Of a stretch of 55,168 nt of DNA, positions 44,529 to 53,130 are shown piece after piece (within the stretch, counting starts at the first letter, position 1; each line of letters opens with the position of its first letter). The position numbers were made by a program, and so were the translations under genes. Source of the DNA: Phycisphaerales bacterium (GTDB lineage: Bacteria > Planctomycetota > Phycisphaerae > Phycisphaerales > SM1A02). The notes under the pieces are model-generated. The model saw only the letters and a list, made by a program, of their open reading frames with translations, searched no databases and was not told the DNA's origin. Location: the NCBI GenBank assembly GCA_014238965.1, contig JABAAC010000079.1:1-55168 (forward strand). Direction: 5' to 3'.

Positions 44529-45448
44529 GCCACCTCGAGGGCAGGATCTGCTGGCACATCGGGTGCAATGTGCACAACGTCAGTAAACACAAGAGCCCCG
44601 AGCACGATCGCAAGTGCAATGCGATACCAGCCGAACGCTGCAAGGCCATGTCGATTGAGAAAGTGCACCAGCCATTTTACGGCGACTGCTGCGGCAATGG
44701 TTGCCACAAGTGTGCCGATGATGATCGGCACGACACCCAGCACGTCAAACATGTTGGGGCCTTCGCCCGATAGATTTCCGGTGAGTTTGTAGATACACGC
44801 CCCGCCGAGGGTGGGTAGGCCCAGCAGAAACGAGAATTCCGCAGCCCTCGCCGCAGAGAGGCCCACGAGCATGGCCCCGACAATCGTGACCATGGATCGG
44901 CTTGTACCAGGCCACATTGCCAGACACTGCAGCAGGCCAATGAAGAGTGCCGCTTTGATCGTCAGATCGATACCGCTGCGGACAGTGGGAGCATTGGATG
45001 TGGCAGCCTCCAGGCCATCTGCTGCCCGGGCGGGCTTTCGCATGGCAACCATCACAATGCCGCCTATAAACAGTGCTGCCAGTACGGGCCAAGGCCGCAT
45101 CAGGTGGGACTCAATGGTGTCATCAAGTAGCGGACCCAAGATCGCCGCGGGCAAGAAGGCGATGACGATATTCCGGGCAAGCCGTAAGCCATCGCGGTCC
45201 TTGCCCGCCAGGCCCTTGCACATGCGGACAACAGAGCTCCAATACAGCCCCAGAACAGCCAAAATCGCCCCGCCTTGAATGACGATCAGCAGGTCATCGG
45301 TCGCATGTCGCACATCTGCGGGCTGATCAAGGCCCAGCATTGAGGCCAAAAGGACCAGATGGCCGGTACTGCTCACAGGCAAAAACTCGGTGATGCCTTC
45401 GATAAGGCCCAACAAGATGGCGTCAAGAATGGTGAGCGAGGGTGGCAT
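44504..45448 (-). CDS. uppP: Undecaprenyl-diphosphatase
   Basis: About 314 residues, eight or nine helices. Recycles the undecaprenyl carrier for peptidoglycan and other glycans; gives bacitracin resistance. The motifs are LLGLIEGITEFLPVSSTGHL (EGxTEFLPVSSTGH) and MWPGTSRSMVTIVGAMLVGL (PGTSRS). The ATG at 45448 begins directly before the conserved N-terminus; a longer open frame upstream to 45607 runs antisense into the fur-like gene. Confidence 0.95.
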   Translation of the reverse strand: MPPSLTILDAILLGLIEGITEFLPVSSTGHLVLLASMLGLDQPADVRHATDDLLIVIQGGAILAVLGLYWSSVVRMCKGLAGKDRDGLRLARNIVIAFLPAAILGPLLDDTIESHLMRPWPVLAALFIGGIVMVAMRKPARAADGLEAATSNAPTVRSGIDLTIKAALFIGLLQCLAMWPGTSRSMVTIVGAMLVGLSAARAAEFSFLLGLPTLGGACIYKLTGNLSGEGPNMFDVLGVVPIIIGTLVATIAAAVAVKWLVHFLNRHGLAAFGWYRIALAIVLGALVFTDVVHIAPDVPADPALEVAQLALATG

Positions 45449-45484
45449 GGTGCACGAGCCCCTGAAGGCTATACCATCATCGGC

Positions 45485-45919
45485 ATGTGTGAGTCTCCAA
45501 CTCGATGCACGATTTCGGATCGCGGCCTTCGTTGCACCTCGCAGCGTGAAGCCGTACTGGGTGTGCTGCAGAGATCGAGTGATCATCCCACGGCTGAGAC
45601 CTTGCATGAGCGGCTTGAGGGCGTAAGCTTGGCCACGGTCTACAACGCATTGGCAGCGTTTGAGCGGGTGGGTTTGGCCCAGCCCATTGCTATGGCTGGT
45701 GGGCTCACACGATGGGATGGTTCAACGTCAATGCATGCCCATGTAAGGCGAAGCGGCACCGATGTCATAGAAGATTTGCCAGAAGATCTCGCGGACCCCT
45801 TGCTTGAGGCATTGACGCCACAGCGGCTTGAGACTATCGGCGCACGCATGGGTGGCAGGGTGAGCGGGGTGCAGATCAAGATTATGCTTGCAGGTGGCGA
45901 GGGAGCGTCTGAGGCGTGA
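45485..45919 (+). CDS. Fur-family transcriptional regulator with degenerate metal sites
   Basis: 144 residues. The winged helix is clear: RCTSQREAVLGVLQRSSDHP, TAETLHERL and VSLATVYNALAAFERVGLAQ. The dimerisation domain, which normally starts HHHxxCxxC and holds the regulatory and structural metal sites, reads MHAHVRRSGTDVIEDLPEDL with no Cys pair, so the zinc site is absent and the regulatory site is reduced. Divergent from uppP (36 bases apart) and overlapping aroK (GTGA). Confidence 0.85.
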   Translation: MCESPTRCTISDRGLRCTSQREAVLGVLQRSSDHPTAETLHERLEGVSLATVYNALAAFERVGLAQPIAMAGGLTRWDGSTSMHAHVRRSGTDVIEDLPEDLADPLLEALTPQRLETIGARMGGRVSGVQIKIMLAGGEGASEA

Positions 45920-46437
45920 AGCCCGTGTTGCTCATCGGGCCACGCGCTGCGGGGAAGTCCTCCGTGGCTCAATCGCTTGCTGAGGCGCTCGTTGTGCAAT
46001 GGGTGGACCTCGACGAATTGGTCCTGCGCACCTTGTCGGCGGAATCTGCAAAGGCAGCATTTGCTGAACTGGGTGAGGCGGCGTGGCGGTCTGCAGAAAG
46101 TACTGCCCTTAAGTCGATTCTAGATGACCCACCACCAATCACAGCCACTGGGGGCGGTGTCGTATGCGACGTGATTAATCGTGAGCGCCTCGCAGCGGCG
46201 GACCATGTGCAGGTGATTTGGCTCGATGTGTCACCCGAGGTGTCTCGTGATCGGCTTCGAGAGACCGCCGGAGATCGTCCATCACTTACCGGCCAAGGTG
46301 ATGCTGCTGAAGAGGCTATTGCTGTGGCGAGGTCACGTCGCGGGCTGTATGAACAGGTGGCGGGGGACCGTGTCGATGCCGATGGGTCGATAGCGGATGT
46401 CACGCATGCGGTGCGCGAATTGATCACCCATGCTTGA
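45916..46437 (+). CDS. aroK: Shikimate kinase
   Basis: 173 residues, GTG start. Phosphorylates shikimate in aromatic amino-acid synthesis. Walker A is GPRAAGKS (8-15); VDLDELV has the Mg/shikimate Asp, and ATGGGVV the substrate loop. The lid segment has GDRPSLTG. Several positions differ from E. coli AroK, but the family call is firm. Confidence 0.88.
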   Translation: MKPVLLIGPRAAGKSSVAQSLAEALVVQWVDLDELVLRTLSAESAKAAFAELGEAAWRSAESTALKSILDDPPPITATGGGVVCDVINRERLAAADHVQVIWLDVSPEVSRDRLRETAGDRPSLTGQGDAAEEAIAVARSRRGLYEQVAGDRVDADGSIADVTHAVRELITHA

Positions 46438-46501
46438 GGCGACAAGGGGGATTGGGCAGGTCAGTTTGAGGTATGAGCGGCGTGGGACGTCTGCCGTGAG
46501 G

Positions 46502-46642
46502 TCACTTCACGGCGACGCGGCGTCCTAGGCGACGTTTCCGGTTGATCATCTTGCGGCCTAGACGAGTTCGCATCCGTGCTCGAAATCCGAATTGGCGAGC
46601 CCGCTTGATCTTGCTAACGCGGCGGGGGTAATGCATGGCCAT
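46502..46642 (-). CDS. rpmH: 50S ribosomal protein L34
   Basis: 46 residues, too short for most gene finders. Reads HYPRRVSKIKRARQFGFRAR followed by MRTRLGRKMINRKRRLGRRV, matching the canonical L34 pattern of KRxRxxGFRxRMxTxxGRxxxxxRRxxGR. The canonical MKRT(F/Y)QP start is replaced by MHYPRR. A GGAG site lies 9 bases before the ATG at 46642; an ATG at 46636 is an alternative. The usual neighbour rnpA is absent: aroK ends convergently 65 bases downstream. Confidence 0.92.
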   Translation of the reverse strand: MAMHYPRRVSKIKRARQFGFRARMRTRLGRKMINRKRRLGRRVAVK

Positions 46643-46802
46643 GGGACTGAACTCCGCAGGTGGACGCGTGGAAACGAGTAGTCGGAAAAAGGGGCCTTAC
46701 GAGACCCTGTGCGAACCGCGGATTGTAGCAGCCCATTGGTGGGTGTCCAGTCGTGGATCATCACCAGTACAATGGGCAGTGGCCCTAGAGGCCTAACTGC
46801 TC
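46643..46802. promoter_or_regulatory. Divergent promoter region between rpmH and rnc
   Basis: 160 bases between two divergent start codons, so both promoters should lie here. No gene is seen. I could not place -10/-35 elements with confidence. Confidence 0.4.
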
Positions 46803-47519
46803 ATGAATGATGCCGATTTTAACAATGCGGAGGCCCTTTTGGGCTACACGTTCAAGGACCGCCGGATTCTCCAGCGGGGTCTGACGCATGCGTCCAGTTC
46901 GGACACCAGGCTTCAAAGCAATGAACGCATGGAGTTTCTTGGGGACGCAGTTTTGGGGTTGGTTGTTGTCGAATATCTTCATGAAACGTATCCAGACCTC
47001 CTTGAAGGTGACTTGACCAAAATCAAGTCTTCAGTCGTGAGTCGACGCACGTGTGCAGATGCCGCGTTGGAGTTGGGGCTGGAATCTTTGCTGGTCACGG
47101 GCAAGGGCATGGGGGTATCTGGAGCTATGCCCCCATCAGTCGCTGCTGCAGCATGGGAGGCAGCCATCGGGGCTATTTTCCTCGATGGTGGCCTAGACCC
47201 TGCTCGTATCTTCATTCTCTCGGCCTTGCGGGCTCGTGTTGAAGCGGTGATGGAGACCGGGCACCATCACAACTACAAGAGTGTGCTGCAACAACATGCG
47301 CAGCGACATCTTGATCGATCGCCAATCTATGAGGTGCTTGATGAGCAAGGCCCCGACCACGCCAAGTGCTTCGAGGTTGCCGTATCAATCGATGGGCGTC
47401 AATTTCCTGGGAGGTGGGGACCAAGTAAGAAACGCGCCGAGCAAGAGGCAGCGCTTGCCGCGCTAGAGGCACTTGGTCTACTTGGATCAGATGATGCAAA
47501 GAGCAAGACGACCCACTGA
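46803..47519 (+). CDS. rnc: Ribonuclease III
   Basis: 238 residues. Cleaves double-stranded RNA in rRNA processing. The catalytic signature is NERMEFLGDAVLG and the second acidic site is in WEAAIGAIFLDGG; the C-terminal double-stranded-RNA-binding domain ends GPSKKRAEQEAALAALEALG. Length and domain order are standard. Confidence 0.96.
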   Translation: MNDADFNNAEALLGYTFKDRRILQRGLTHASSSDTRLQSNERMEFLGDAVLGLVVVEYLHETYPDLLEGDLTKIKSSVVSRRTCADAALELGLESLLVTGKGMGVSGAMPPSVAAAAWEAAIGAIFLDGGLDPARIFILSALRARVEAVMETGHHHNYKSVLQQHAQRHLDRSPIYEVLDEQGPDHAKCFEVAVSIDGRQFPGRWGPSKKRAEQEAALAALEALGLLGSDDAKSKTTH

Positions 47520-47939
47520 TTCGTAGTTGATCGGCTTTGGTTTCTGTTGGGCCTTTGACTTGTGCTGCGGTGCGGTGCACGACGAAGTGCACTGTGCTGG
47601 CTCCCATGGAATCCGCTGGTCATCGCTGGTTGAAATGTGTTGCTGTGTTGCTGCTTGTTGGCTCATTGAGTCCCATTGGGTGGCGGTTGCACAAGAGGTC
47701 ACGCTTCCATGCGGGCGGTTGCGAGCTGATGTAGCGAGCTAGGCCTCTTGGGCACTTGAGATTGTCGTTAATGGCCGTCAATCAGCGATTGCATCCACCA
47801 GCCAAATTCGCATGGCTTGCGTGGTTGCGGGCCGCGGATGCCCCTCGCTCCTGGCGGCCTGGGTTGCTGAGGAACATTGGAGTCTCATCAACTCGGCAAG
47901 CCTACGCAGCGGAAGGTGGACATCCGGTAGCCTGAGCAG
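47520..47939. other. 420-base region without a recognised gene
   Basis: Between rnc and the SRPBCC gene. Candidates seen: a 42-codon frame at 47606-47734 with a hydrophobic stretch (WLKCVAVLLLVGSL) and a 54-codon frame at 47771-47935 that ends 4 bases before the SRPBCC start (MAVNQRLHPPAKFAWLAWLR at its N-terminus). Neither has a good ribosome-binding site or family. It may instead hold a promoter or an RNA; no known RNA motif (RNase P, SRP, tmRNA) is visible. Confidence 0.4.
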
Positions 47940-48386
47940 ATGCGAATACTGGTTCAACAAAATATCAACGCTGCACCTGAGGTGGTGTTTGCCGCATCCA
48001 CGAACATTGAGGCTTGGCCTGAGTGCCTCAGTGGTATAGAGCGAGTCGACATTGTCACTGAAGGACCTGTTGGTGTGGGCACCACATTTCGAGAAACCCG
48101 CATCATGATGAAGAGGGAAGTCACAGAGGAGATGATGATCACAGCATTTGATCCACCTCGAGAATATGTAGTCGAGTCAGATTCCTGCGGTTCTCACTTT
48201 CACACCAGTGTACGCATGCACCCGGGGCGTAAGGGCACGTGTATGGAGTTGGAGATGGTGACGCGTCCCATGACGTTGGCCGCTTGGCTCATGACGCCTA
48301 TGGCCTTGATGATGAAGGGCTTGATGAAGAAGTTGATCGCGCGTGATCTCAAAGACCTCGCCAACTTTGTTGAGGCATCTAACTGA
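47940..48386 (+). CDS. SRPBCC/START-like domain protein
   Basis: 148 residues of the Bet v 1-like helix-grip fold: INAAPEVVFAASTNIEAWPE at the start (the usual PxxVWxxxxDxxxxPxW pattern), VGVGTTFRETRIMMKREVTE, and a long C-terminal helix MALMMKGLMKKLIARDLKDL. Such proteins bind hydrophobic ligands; the ligand is unknown. One base separates its stop from the HAD gene. Confidence 0.82.
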   Translation: MRILVQQNINAAPEVVFAASTNIEAWPECLSGIERVDIVTEGPVGVGTTFRETRIMMKREVTEEMMITAFDPPREYVVESDSCGSHFHTSVRMHPGRKGTCMELEMVTRPMTLAAWLMTPMALMMKGLMKKLIARDLKDLANFVEASN

Positions 48387-48387
48387 C

Positions 48388-49053
48388 ATGCCTGGAGCAA
48401 TATTTGATCTTGATGGCACATTGGTCGATTCCTATCGTTCACACTTTGAGGCGTGGACGATGCTTGCCGCTGATCTCGGCCATGACTTAACAGAGGCCCA
48501 ATTCGCAAAGCAATTCGGTCGCAAGAACGAGCCCATTATTGCTGAGCTTCACGACTTCATCGGGAAGCCTGTGCCCAGCGATACCGCCATTGAAGCGTTG
48601 GCTCAACGAAAGGAGTCGGCCTACCGTGACTGTATAGGACGCGGCGACTTCCCCTTCATGCATGGGGCACTGTCGCTGCTGGAAGCACTGCGGGGGGCAG
48701 GCTGGTCACTGGCCGTTGGATCGTCGGCGCCTCAGGTGAATATTGATTTCGCAATGGAGCGATTTGCTGCCAATGGGGTGGTCTTCGATGCAATTGCGTG
48801 CGGGTGCGATGTGCCCAATGGTAAACCCGCGCCAGATGTGTTTCTGCTTGCAGCATCTAGACTCGGCCTAGATCCCAAAGCCTGCGTCGTGTTTGAAGAT
48901 GCCACCCCAGGAATTGAAGCGGGGCGTCGAGCAGGCATGCCGACCATAGGTATTGCCTCGACTGGTCGGACACGGGCGGAGTTGGACGCCGCCACGCGAG
49001 TCATCGACTGCTTTACAGAGGTAAGTCCAGCGTTGCTTGCGTCGCTTCTATGA
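48388..49053 (+). CDS. HAD-superfamily hydrolase, beta-phosphoglucomutase-like
   Basis: 221 residues. Motif I is FDLDGTLVDS (both Asp present), with a helical cap (residues 15-85), motif II VGSSAP, motif III Lys in GKPAPDVF and motif IV CVVFEDATPGIEAG. Phosphatase or phosphosugar mutase on a small phosphorylated compound; substrate not determinable. Stop lies 10 bases before the next start. Confidence 0.9.
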   Translation: MPGAIFDLDGTLVDSYRSHFEAWTMLAADLGHDLTEAQFAKQFGRKNEPIIAELHDFIGKPVPSDTAIEALAQRKESAYRDCIGRGDFPFMHGALSLLEALRGAGWSLAVGSSAPQVNIDFAMERFAANGVVFDAIACGCDVPNGKPAPDVFLLAASRLGLDPKACVVFEDATPGIEAGRRAGMPTIGIASTGRTRAELDAATRVIDCFTEVSPALLASLL

Positions 49054-49063
49054 TGCCCCTGCT

Positions 49064-49495
49064 GTGAGTGATATTGATCATGATGCGCTGGAACTTGCAA
49101 CCACGTGGTTTACTGCCGCGCGGGCGATGACGGTTGCGGCGGGTCACATTGACCCATCGCGTGAAGCCACGGCTGGTTTGTACGGCCGCGCTATTCTGGG
49201 GCTGAATGAAGAGACATGTCTTGCGGCAAAGACTCCAGAGCAAGTTGGCAGTCGCACGCTTCTTGACTGTCTTGCATCAATCGCGCAATTGCCAAGAAGT
49301 GTTTCGGCCAAGCTTGTCACAGGCATCGTGCTCATTGCATATGCCGATGCGAGTATGCACCCCTTGGAAGTGCGGTGGACCTCGTCGATGGCGTCGGCGG
49401 CGGGGCTCACGGAGTCGTCGTTTCAGGCCTGTTGTGTGAATGCTCGCGTTATCGCGTCGATGATGGTGGATCCACACGAGGAGCCGCAGGCATGA
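49064..49495 (+). CDS. Small helical protein, possibly TerB-like
   Basis: About 143 residues, all-helical. The C-terminal half, LVTGIVLIAYADASMHPLEV followed by TSSMASAAGLTESSF, resembles TerB-type domains (acidic residue-rich helical repeats seen in tellurite-resistance and chaperone-like systems), but the acidic metal ligands are not complete. The GTG start at 49064 is a guess; a TTG at 49037 overlaps the HAD gene. Overlaps the next gene by ATGA. Confidence 0.5.
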   Translation: MSDIDHDALELATTWFTAARAMTVAAGHIDPSREATAGLYGRAILGLNEETCLAAKTPEQVGSRTLLDCLASIAQLPRSVSAKLVTGIVLIAYADASMHPLEVRWTSSMASAAGLTESSFQACCVNARVIASMMVDPHEEPQA

Positions 49496-50343
49496 GCGCG
49501 GCATCAGGGAACTTCGAGTTTCTGAAGAAGTACGACGACCGCGTTGCGCGGTTGGCAAGGCAGGCTGAGCGGTATGTGCATACCGACCCCGATTCATGTC
49601 TGTTCAAACTTCGGTTGATGGTGGAGGTCATGGCGAGGGCATTGGTTGAAATGCAGCTGCCGCATCTCGTATCGGGCGACTTGTCCACAATGTTGCGCGG
49701 GTTGCAACGAAGCGGCTTGCTCCAGCGAAAGGAAGCTGATGGCATGCATGCAATTCGCCGTGAGGGGAATGCTGCGGTGCATGGTGAAGTGGCGACGGCG
49801 CCCGCTGCGATGCGGCGCCTTCGAGATGCCTATCGACTTGGCGCGTGGTATTGCCGCATGATCCGCCGTGGATCAAAGGTCAATCTGCCGGGATTCGAGC
49901 CTCCATCTCCACCGCCGGGTACGGATGAGCAGTCGCAAGTACGTCTGCGAGCGGAAATGCTTGAGGCCGCTATCGAGGCCAGACGCACGCGAGCGAGAGA
50001 TGCGCTGATGCTGTTTGGCCATAACGAGGACATTGACGCAGAGGCTTCGCGCCTACGTGGTGAACTCGAGGCGCTTGAGCGTATTGCCGTTGTGGCCGGC
50101 GAACCAGTGGTTGACGCCGATCTCGTCGCACTGGTCATGGCTATGGATGTTGAGCAGATTCTGGAAGAGCCCGCCTGGGGGCGCACGGCAGAAGAAGCGA
50201 AGGTTGAAGCCGAGGCGCAGTTCAACCTCGTCAAGATGGCGTTTGACGAAGCCGAGGCGGGCTACCGTATTGAACGCGCGAAATTAGTGGATGCAATGCA
50301 TATAGAGCATCCATCATCAGGCCAAGGAGACAGATCCCAATGA
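49492..50343 (+). CDS. Free-standing DUF4145-type protein with coiled-coil tail
   Basis: 283 residues. The first 125 residues match the DUF4145 fold that forms the N-terminus of many type I restriction R subunits: FEFLKKYDDRVARLARQAER, CLFKLRLMVEVMARALVEMQ and IRREGNAAVHGEVATAPAAM, with the typical R-x-x-G-N-x-A-x-H signature. The rest is a charged helical or coiled-coil region (LRAEMLEAAIEARRTRARDA). No helicase, methylase or specificity gene lies nearby. Coupled by ATGA overlaps to the genes on both sides. Confidence 0.75.
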   Translation: MSAASGNFEFLKKYDDRVARLARQAERYVHTDPDSCLFKLRLMVEVMARALVEMQLPHLVSGDLSTMLRGLQRSGLLQRKEADGMHAIRREGNAAVHGEVATAPAAMRRLRDAYRLGAWYCRMIRRGSKVNLPGFEPPSPPPGTDEQSQVRLRAEMLEAAIEARRTRARDALMLFGHNEDIDAEASRLRGELEALERIAVVAGEPVVDADLVALVMAMDVEQILEEPAWGRTAEEAKVEAEAQFNLVKMAFDEAEAGYRIERAKLVDAMHIEHPSSGQGDRSQ

Positions 50344-52217
50344 TTGCTGGAGTGCTTTGTGTCGTACTGACGGCCTCGCTTGAGGTGACCCCCTTGGTTG
50401 GGGACCACGCTGTGATACAGCAGGGGCAGCCCATTCCCGTGTGGGGTACGGCTGATGGCCGCGCCAGTGTTACTGTGGAATGGACGGACTCAGCGGGCGA
50501 TGTAGAAATCGTCCGCACAACCGCCAGCGAGGACGGCTTCTGGTCGGTAGATCTTGCCCCTCGCCAGTGGGCAGCGCAACCCGCGACAATTCGTGTGACC
50601 AGTGGCGATGTCTCTTGGAGTGCAGAAGATGTCGTTGTGGGGGAAGTTTGGATTGCCTCGGGGCAGTCGAATATGGAATGGCCCGTGAGCCGGTCTAACG
50701 CCAAAGGCGATTCCGCTAGCGACATGACGCACGCGCACATTCGTGAATTCAAAGTGCCCCATGCGTTCGCTGAGATGCCGCAATCGAAGATTCATGGACA
50801 GTGGGCTGTGGCAGGACCGCAGACCACGCCGAAATTCAGCGCTGTTGCGTGGCACTTTGCACGCAGGCTCAACAATGACCTTGGCGTGCCTGTGGGCATT
50901 GTGAACAGTTCCTGGGGAGGATCACGAGTAGAGCCGTGGATGAGTCTTGATGCACTCGATGCGCTCCGAAGCACATCGCCTCGCGTTCATGGGGCCACCA
51001 AGTCTTGGTACGACGCGCGATCGACGGCTCAGGTCGATGCCGATACGTTTTCGGCAGTGGACTTTGACGATTCGGGTTGGGGTGAGGCAGTTGTCCCTAG
51101 TTCATGGAAGAGTATTGGTCTTGGCGATGTCGATGGCACAGTGTTCTATCGGCTGAATGTCTGGGTGCCCGAGCATTGGGTTGGCAAGGATCTTGTCGTG
51201 GAGCTTGGGCTGATCGATGACATTGACGAGACACTTTGGGATGGGCATCTTATTGGCAGCCGAGTTCGACACGACGTGCCACGAATCTATGTTGTGCCAG
51301 GCAACCTTGTCACGCAGGGGCGGCATGTCATCACTGTGGCGAATACCGATCAGCAAGGTGCCGGTGGCTTTTACAGCAAGCGAGGCGACTTGAGGCTGTA
51401 TGTGCGTGATGCCCCCGACGACATGATTCCACTTGCGGGCCCGTGGCGATGGAAGCAGGTGTCGTCGTGGTCGCAATCCGCTCGAAGTACTCCCACGGTT
51501 GTAAGCAATGCCATGATCGCACCATTTGAGCGATTGCCCGTTGCCGGGGTTATTTGGTATCAGGGGGAATCAAATGCGGGTGATCCTGAGTCATATGACC
51601 TGTTGTTCCCAGCGATGATTCAAGATTGGCGTTCGCGGTTTAAGCAACCCTTGCCGTTCTACTTTGTGCAGCTTGCCAACTTGGCGCACGGCCGAGACAA
51701 TTGGCATTGGCCTGAACTTCGCGAGGCGCAGCGGCGGACGTTGTCGTTGCCCGATACAGGCATGGCATTGTGCTTCGATGTCGGGAATCCAACGGATATC
51801 CATCCAGCGGACAAACGAACCGTTGGCGATCGATTGGCACGACTAGCGCTGCATGGGCACTATGGCCATGAAGTGATCCCAGAAGGCCCGCGTCCAATGA
51901 CGTTGTCATTGCCAGGAGACGGGACAGCTGTGGTCACATTTGAAACCTATGGAGGGGCACTGTCAACGAGGGGCGGGGGGCCAGTTCGGCTCGTTGAAGT
52001 TGCCGGGGATGATGGTGTGTTCCATGAGGCTTCGGTTGTGTTGTCGAAGCATGTGCTCACGGCCAAGAGTCCTGCGGTGGCAAGCCCTGTGCATGTGCGA
52101 TACGGCTGGCGTCAGGACCCAGCAGCAGCCAATCTTATTGGCGCAGATGATCTCCCCGTGTCACCGTTTTGCCTGCCTTCGACCGTTCAGCCGCCAACGG
52201 GCGGAGTGTCACCCTAA
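50340..52217 (+). CDS. Sialate O-acetylesterase-like SGNH hydrolase
   Basis: 625 residues, secreted: short signal peptide (IAGVLCVVLTASLEV). The nucleophile motif is ASGQSNMEWPVS (S110), IVNSSWGGSRVEPWM follows, and the acid-base pair is in DIHPADK. A galactose-binding-like jelly-roll insert spans about residues 225-360. Removes O-acetyl groups from sialic acid or from plant or algal glycans, which suits a marine or polymer-degrading planctomycete. Confidence 0.93.
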   Translation: MIAGVLCVVLTASLEVTPLVGDHAVIQQGQPIPVWGTADGRASVTVEWTDSAGDVEIVRTTASEDGFWSVDLAPRQWAAQPATIRVTSGDVSWSAEDVVVGEVWIASGQSNMEWPVSRSNAKGDSASDMTHAHIREFKVPHAFAEMPQSKIHGQWAVAGPQTTPKFSAVAWHFARRLNNDLGVPVGIVNSSWGGSRVEPWMSLDALDALRSTSPRVHGATKSWYDARSTAQVDADTFSAVDFDDSGWGEAVVPSSWKSIGLGDVDGTVFYRLNVWVPEHWVGKDLVVELGLIDDIDETLWDGHLIGSRVRHDVPRIYVVPGNLVTQGRHVITVANTDQQGAGGFYSKRGDLRLYVRDAPDDMIPLAGPWRWKQVSSWSQSARSTPTVVSNAMIAPFERLPVAGVIWYQGESNAGDPESYDLLFPAMIQDWRSRFKQPLPFYFVQLANLAHGRDNWHWPELREAQRRTLSLPDTGMALCFDVGNPTDIHPADKRTVGDRLARLALHGHYGHEVIPEGPRPMTLSLPGDGTAVVTFETYGGALSTRGGGPVRLVEVAGDDGVFHEASVVLSKHVLTAKSPAVASPVHVRYGWRQDPAAANLIGADDLPVSPFCLPSTVQPPTGGVSP

Positions 52218-52258
52218 GTTGGCCAAGCGATCGCGGCCAGTCAAATGATCGGATAGTT

Positions 52259-53092
52259 GTGAGTGTAGATATCGCTCAGGATGGTTCCAAGCAACTCACG
52301 CGATGGCCTCGCGTGGTGCTCCGTGTGTTCTTGGCTGTTGTCGTGCTGTACGCCGCTGGGCTGGTCGTCGCCTGGTTTGCGCAAGAAACGTTTATTTTCC
52401 CCCGATGGCTGATTCCTGAAGATCGTTGGTCGGGGCCCGCGCCTCCCGCCGTTGAGCCATTGCATGTTGCCTCAGCTGATGGTTCCGTTCCTGCATGGTT
52501 CTTTCCAGGTGAGGCTGGCGCAGGGCTCATCGTCTATTTGCATGGCAATGGTCGGGTGATCGATGACTGCGTGGGTGTGTGTCGCTGGCTGCAGGCTTCA
52601 GGATGGCATGTGTTGTTGCCGGAGTATCGCGGCTATGGGCGAGCACCAGGGAGTCCATCACAATCGACGATCAGCGCCGACATCACAGCATTCGTTAAGC
52701 AAGTCCGTTCGATGGAGGGCGTAAACAAGCCGCTGGTGTTGTACGGTCGATCCATTGGCAGTTGCTTCGCCGCCACGTTGGCCAAGGCACTGCACGCAGA
52801 TGCGTTGATTTTGCAGACGCCTCCAGCGGGCATCAGGCAAATGGCCGCGCGGTACGGCGTGCCGGGGTTCGTCATTCACAATCCACTAGATTCAGTGAGT
52901 GCCCTTGGTGCCATGGGGCCAGTACCAACGTTGGTCATTGAGCATGCGCAGGACACGTTGGTGCCCGCATCGCATGCCAAAGCGGTGCTTAAGGCATCGG
53001 ATGGTGAGCACTGTTTGGTTGACGGCACTCACAACGAGTGTGACGACGCTGCTGTGGAGCGGGCGGTGGAGACGTTTCTCAAGGGCCGGTAG
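52259..53092 (+). CDS. Membrane-anchored alpha/beta hydrolase
   Basis: About 277 residues from GTG. One transmembrane helix (VVLRVFLAVVVLYAAGLVVA), then an alpha/beta-hydrolase domain like the BEM46/YfhR group: VYLHGNGRVIDDCVG (oxyanion loop HGN), the nucleophile in YGRSIGS, Asp in EHAQDTLVP and His in GTHNE. Likely an esterase or thioesterase acting outside the membrane. 41 bases after the sialate esterase gene. Confidence 0.88.
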   Translation: MSVDIAQDGSKQLTRWPRVVLRVFLAVVVLYAAGLVVAWFAQETFIFPRWLIPEDRWSGPAPPAVEPLHVASADGSVPAWFFPGEAGAGLIVYLHGNGRVIDDCVGVCRWLQASGWHVLLPEYRGYGRAPGSPSQSTISADITAFVKQVRSMEGVNKPLVLYGRSIGSCFAATLAKALHADALILQTPPAGIRQMAARYGVPGFVIHNPLDSVSALGAMGPVPTLVIEHAQDTLVPASHAKAVLKASDGEHCLVDGTHNECDDAAVERAVETFLKGR

Positions 53093-53114
53093 TCGATGGC
53101 TTAAAGGTGCATGA

Positions 53115-53127
53115 CCCTCGATGAGGG
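53115..53127 (-). terminator. Short hairpin 3' of tRNA-Arg
   Basis: CCCTC-ATC-GAGGG on the minus strand, starting 3 bases after the tRNA discriminator base. A five-pair, GC-rich stem with no T-tract; it may be a weak terminator or mark the processing site of the tRNA precursor. Confidence 0.3.
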
Positions 53128-53130
53128 GAA

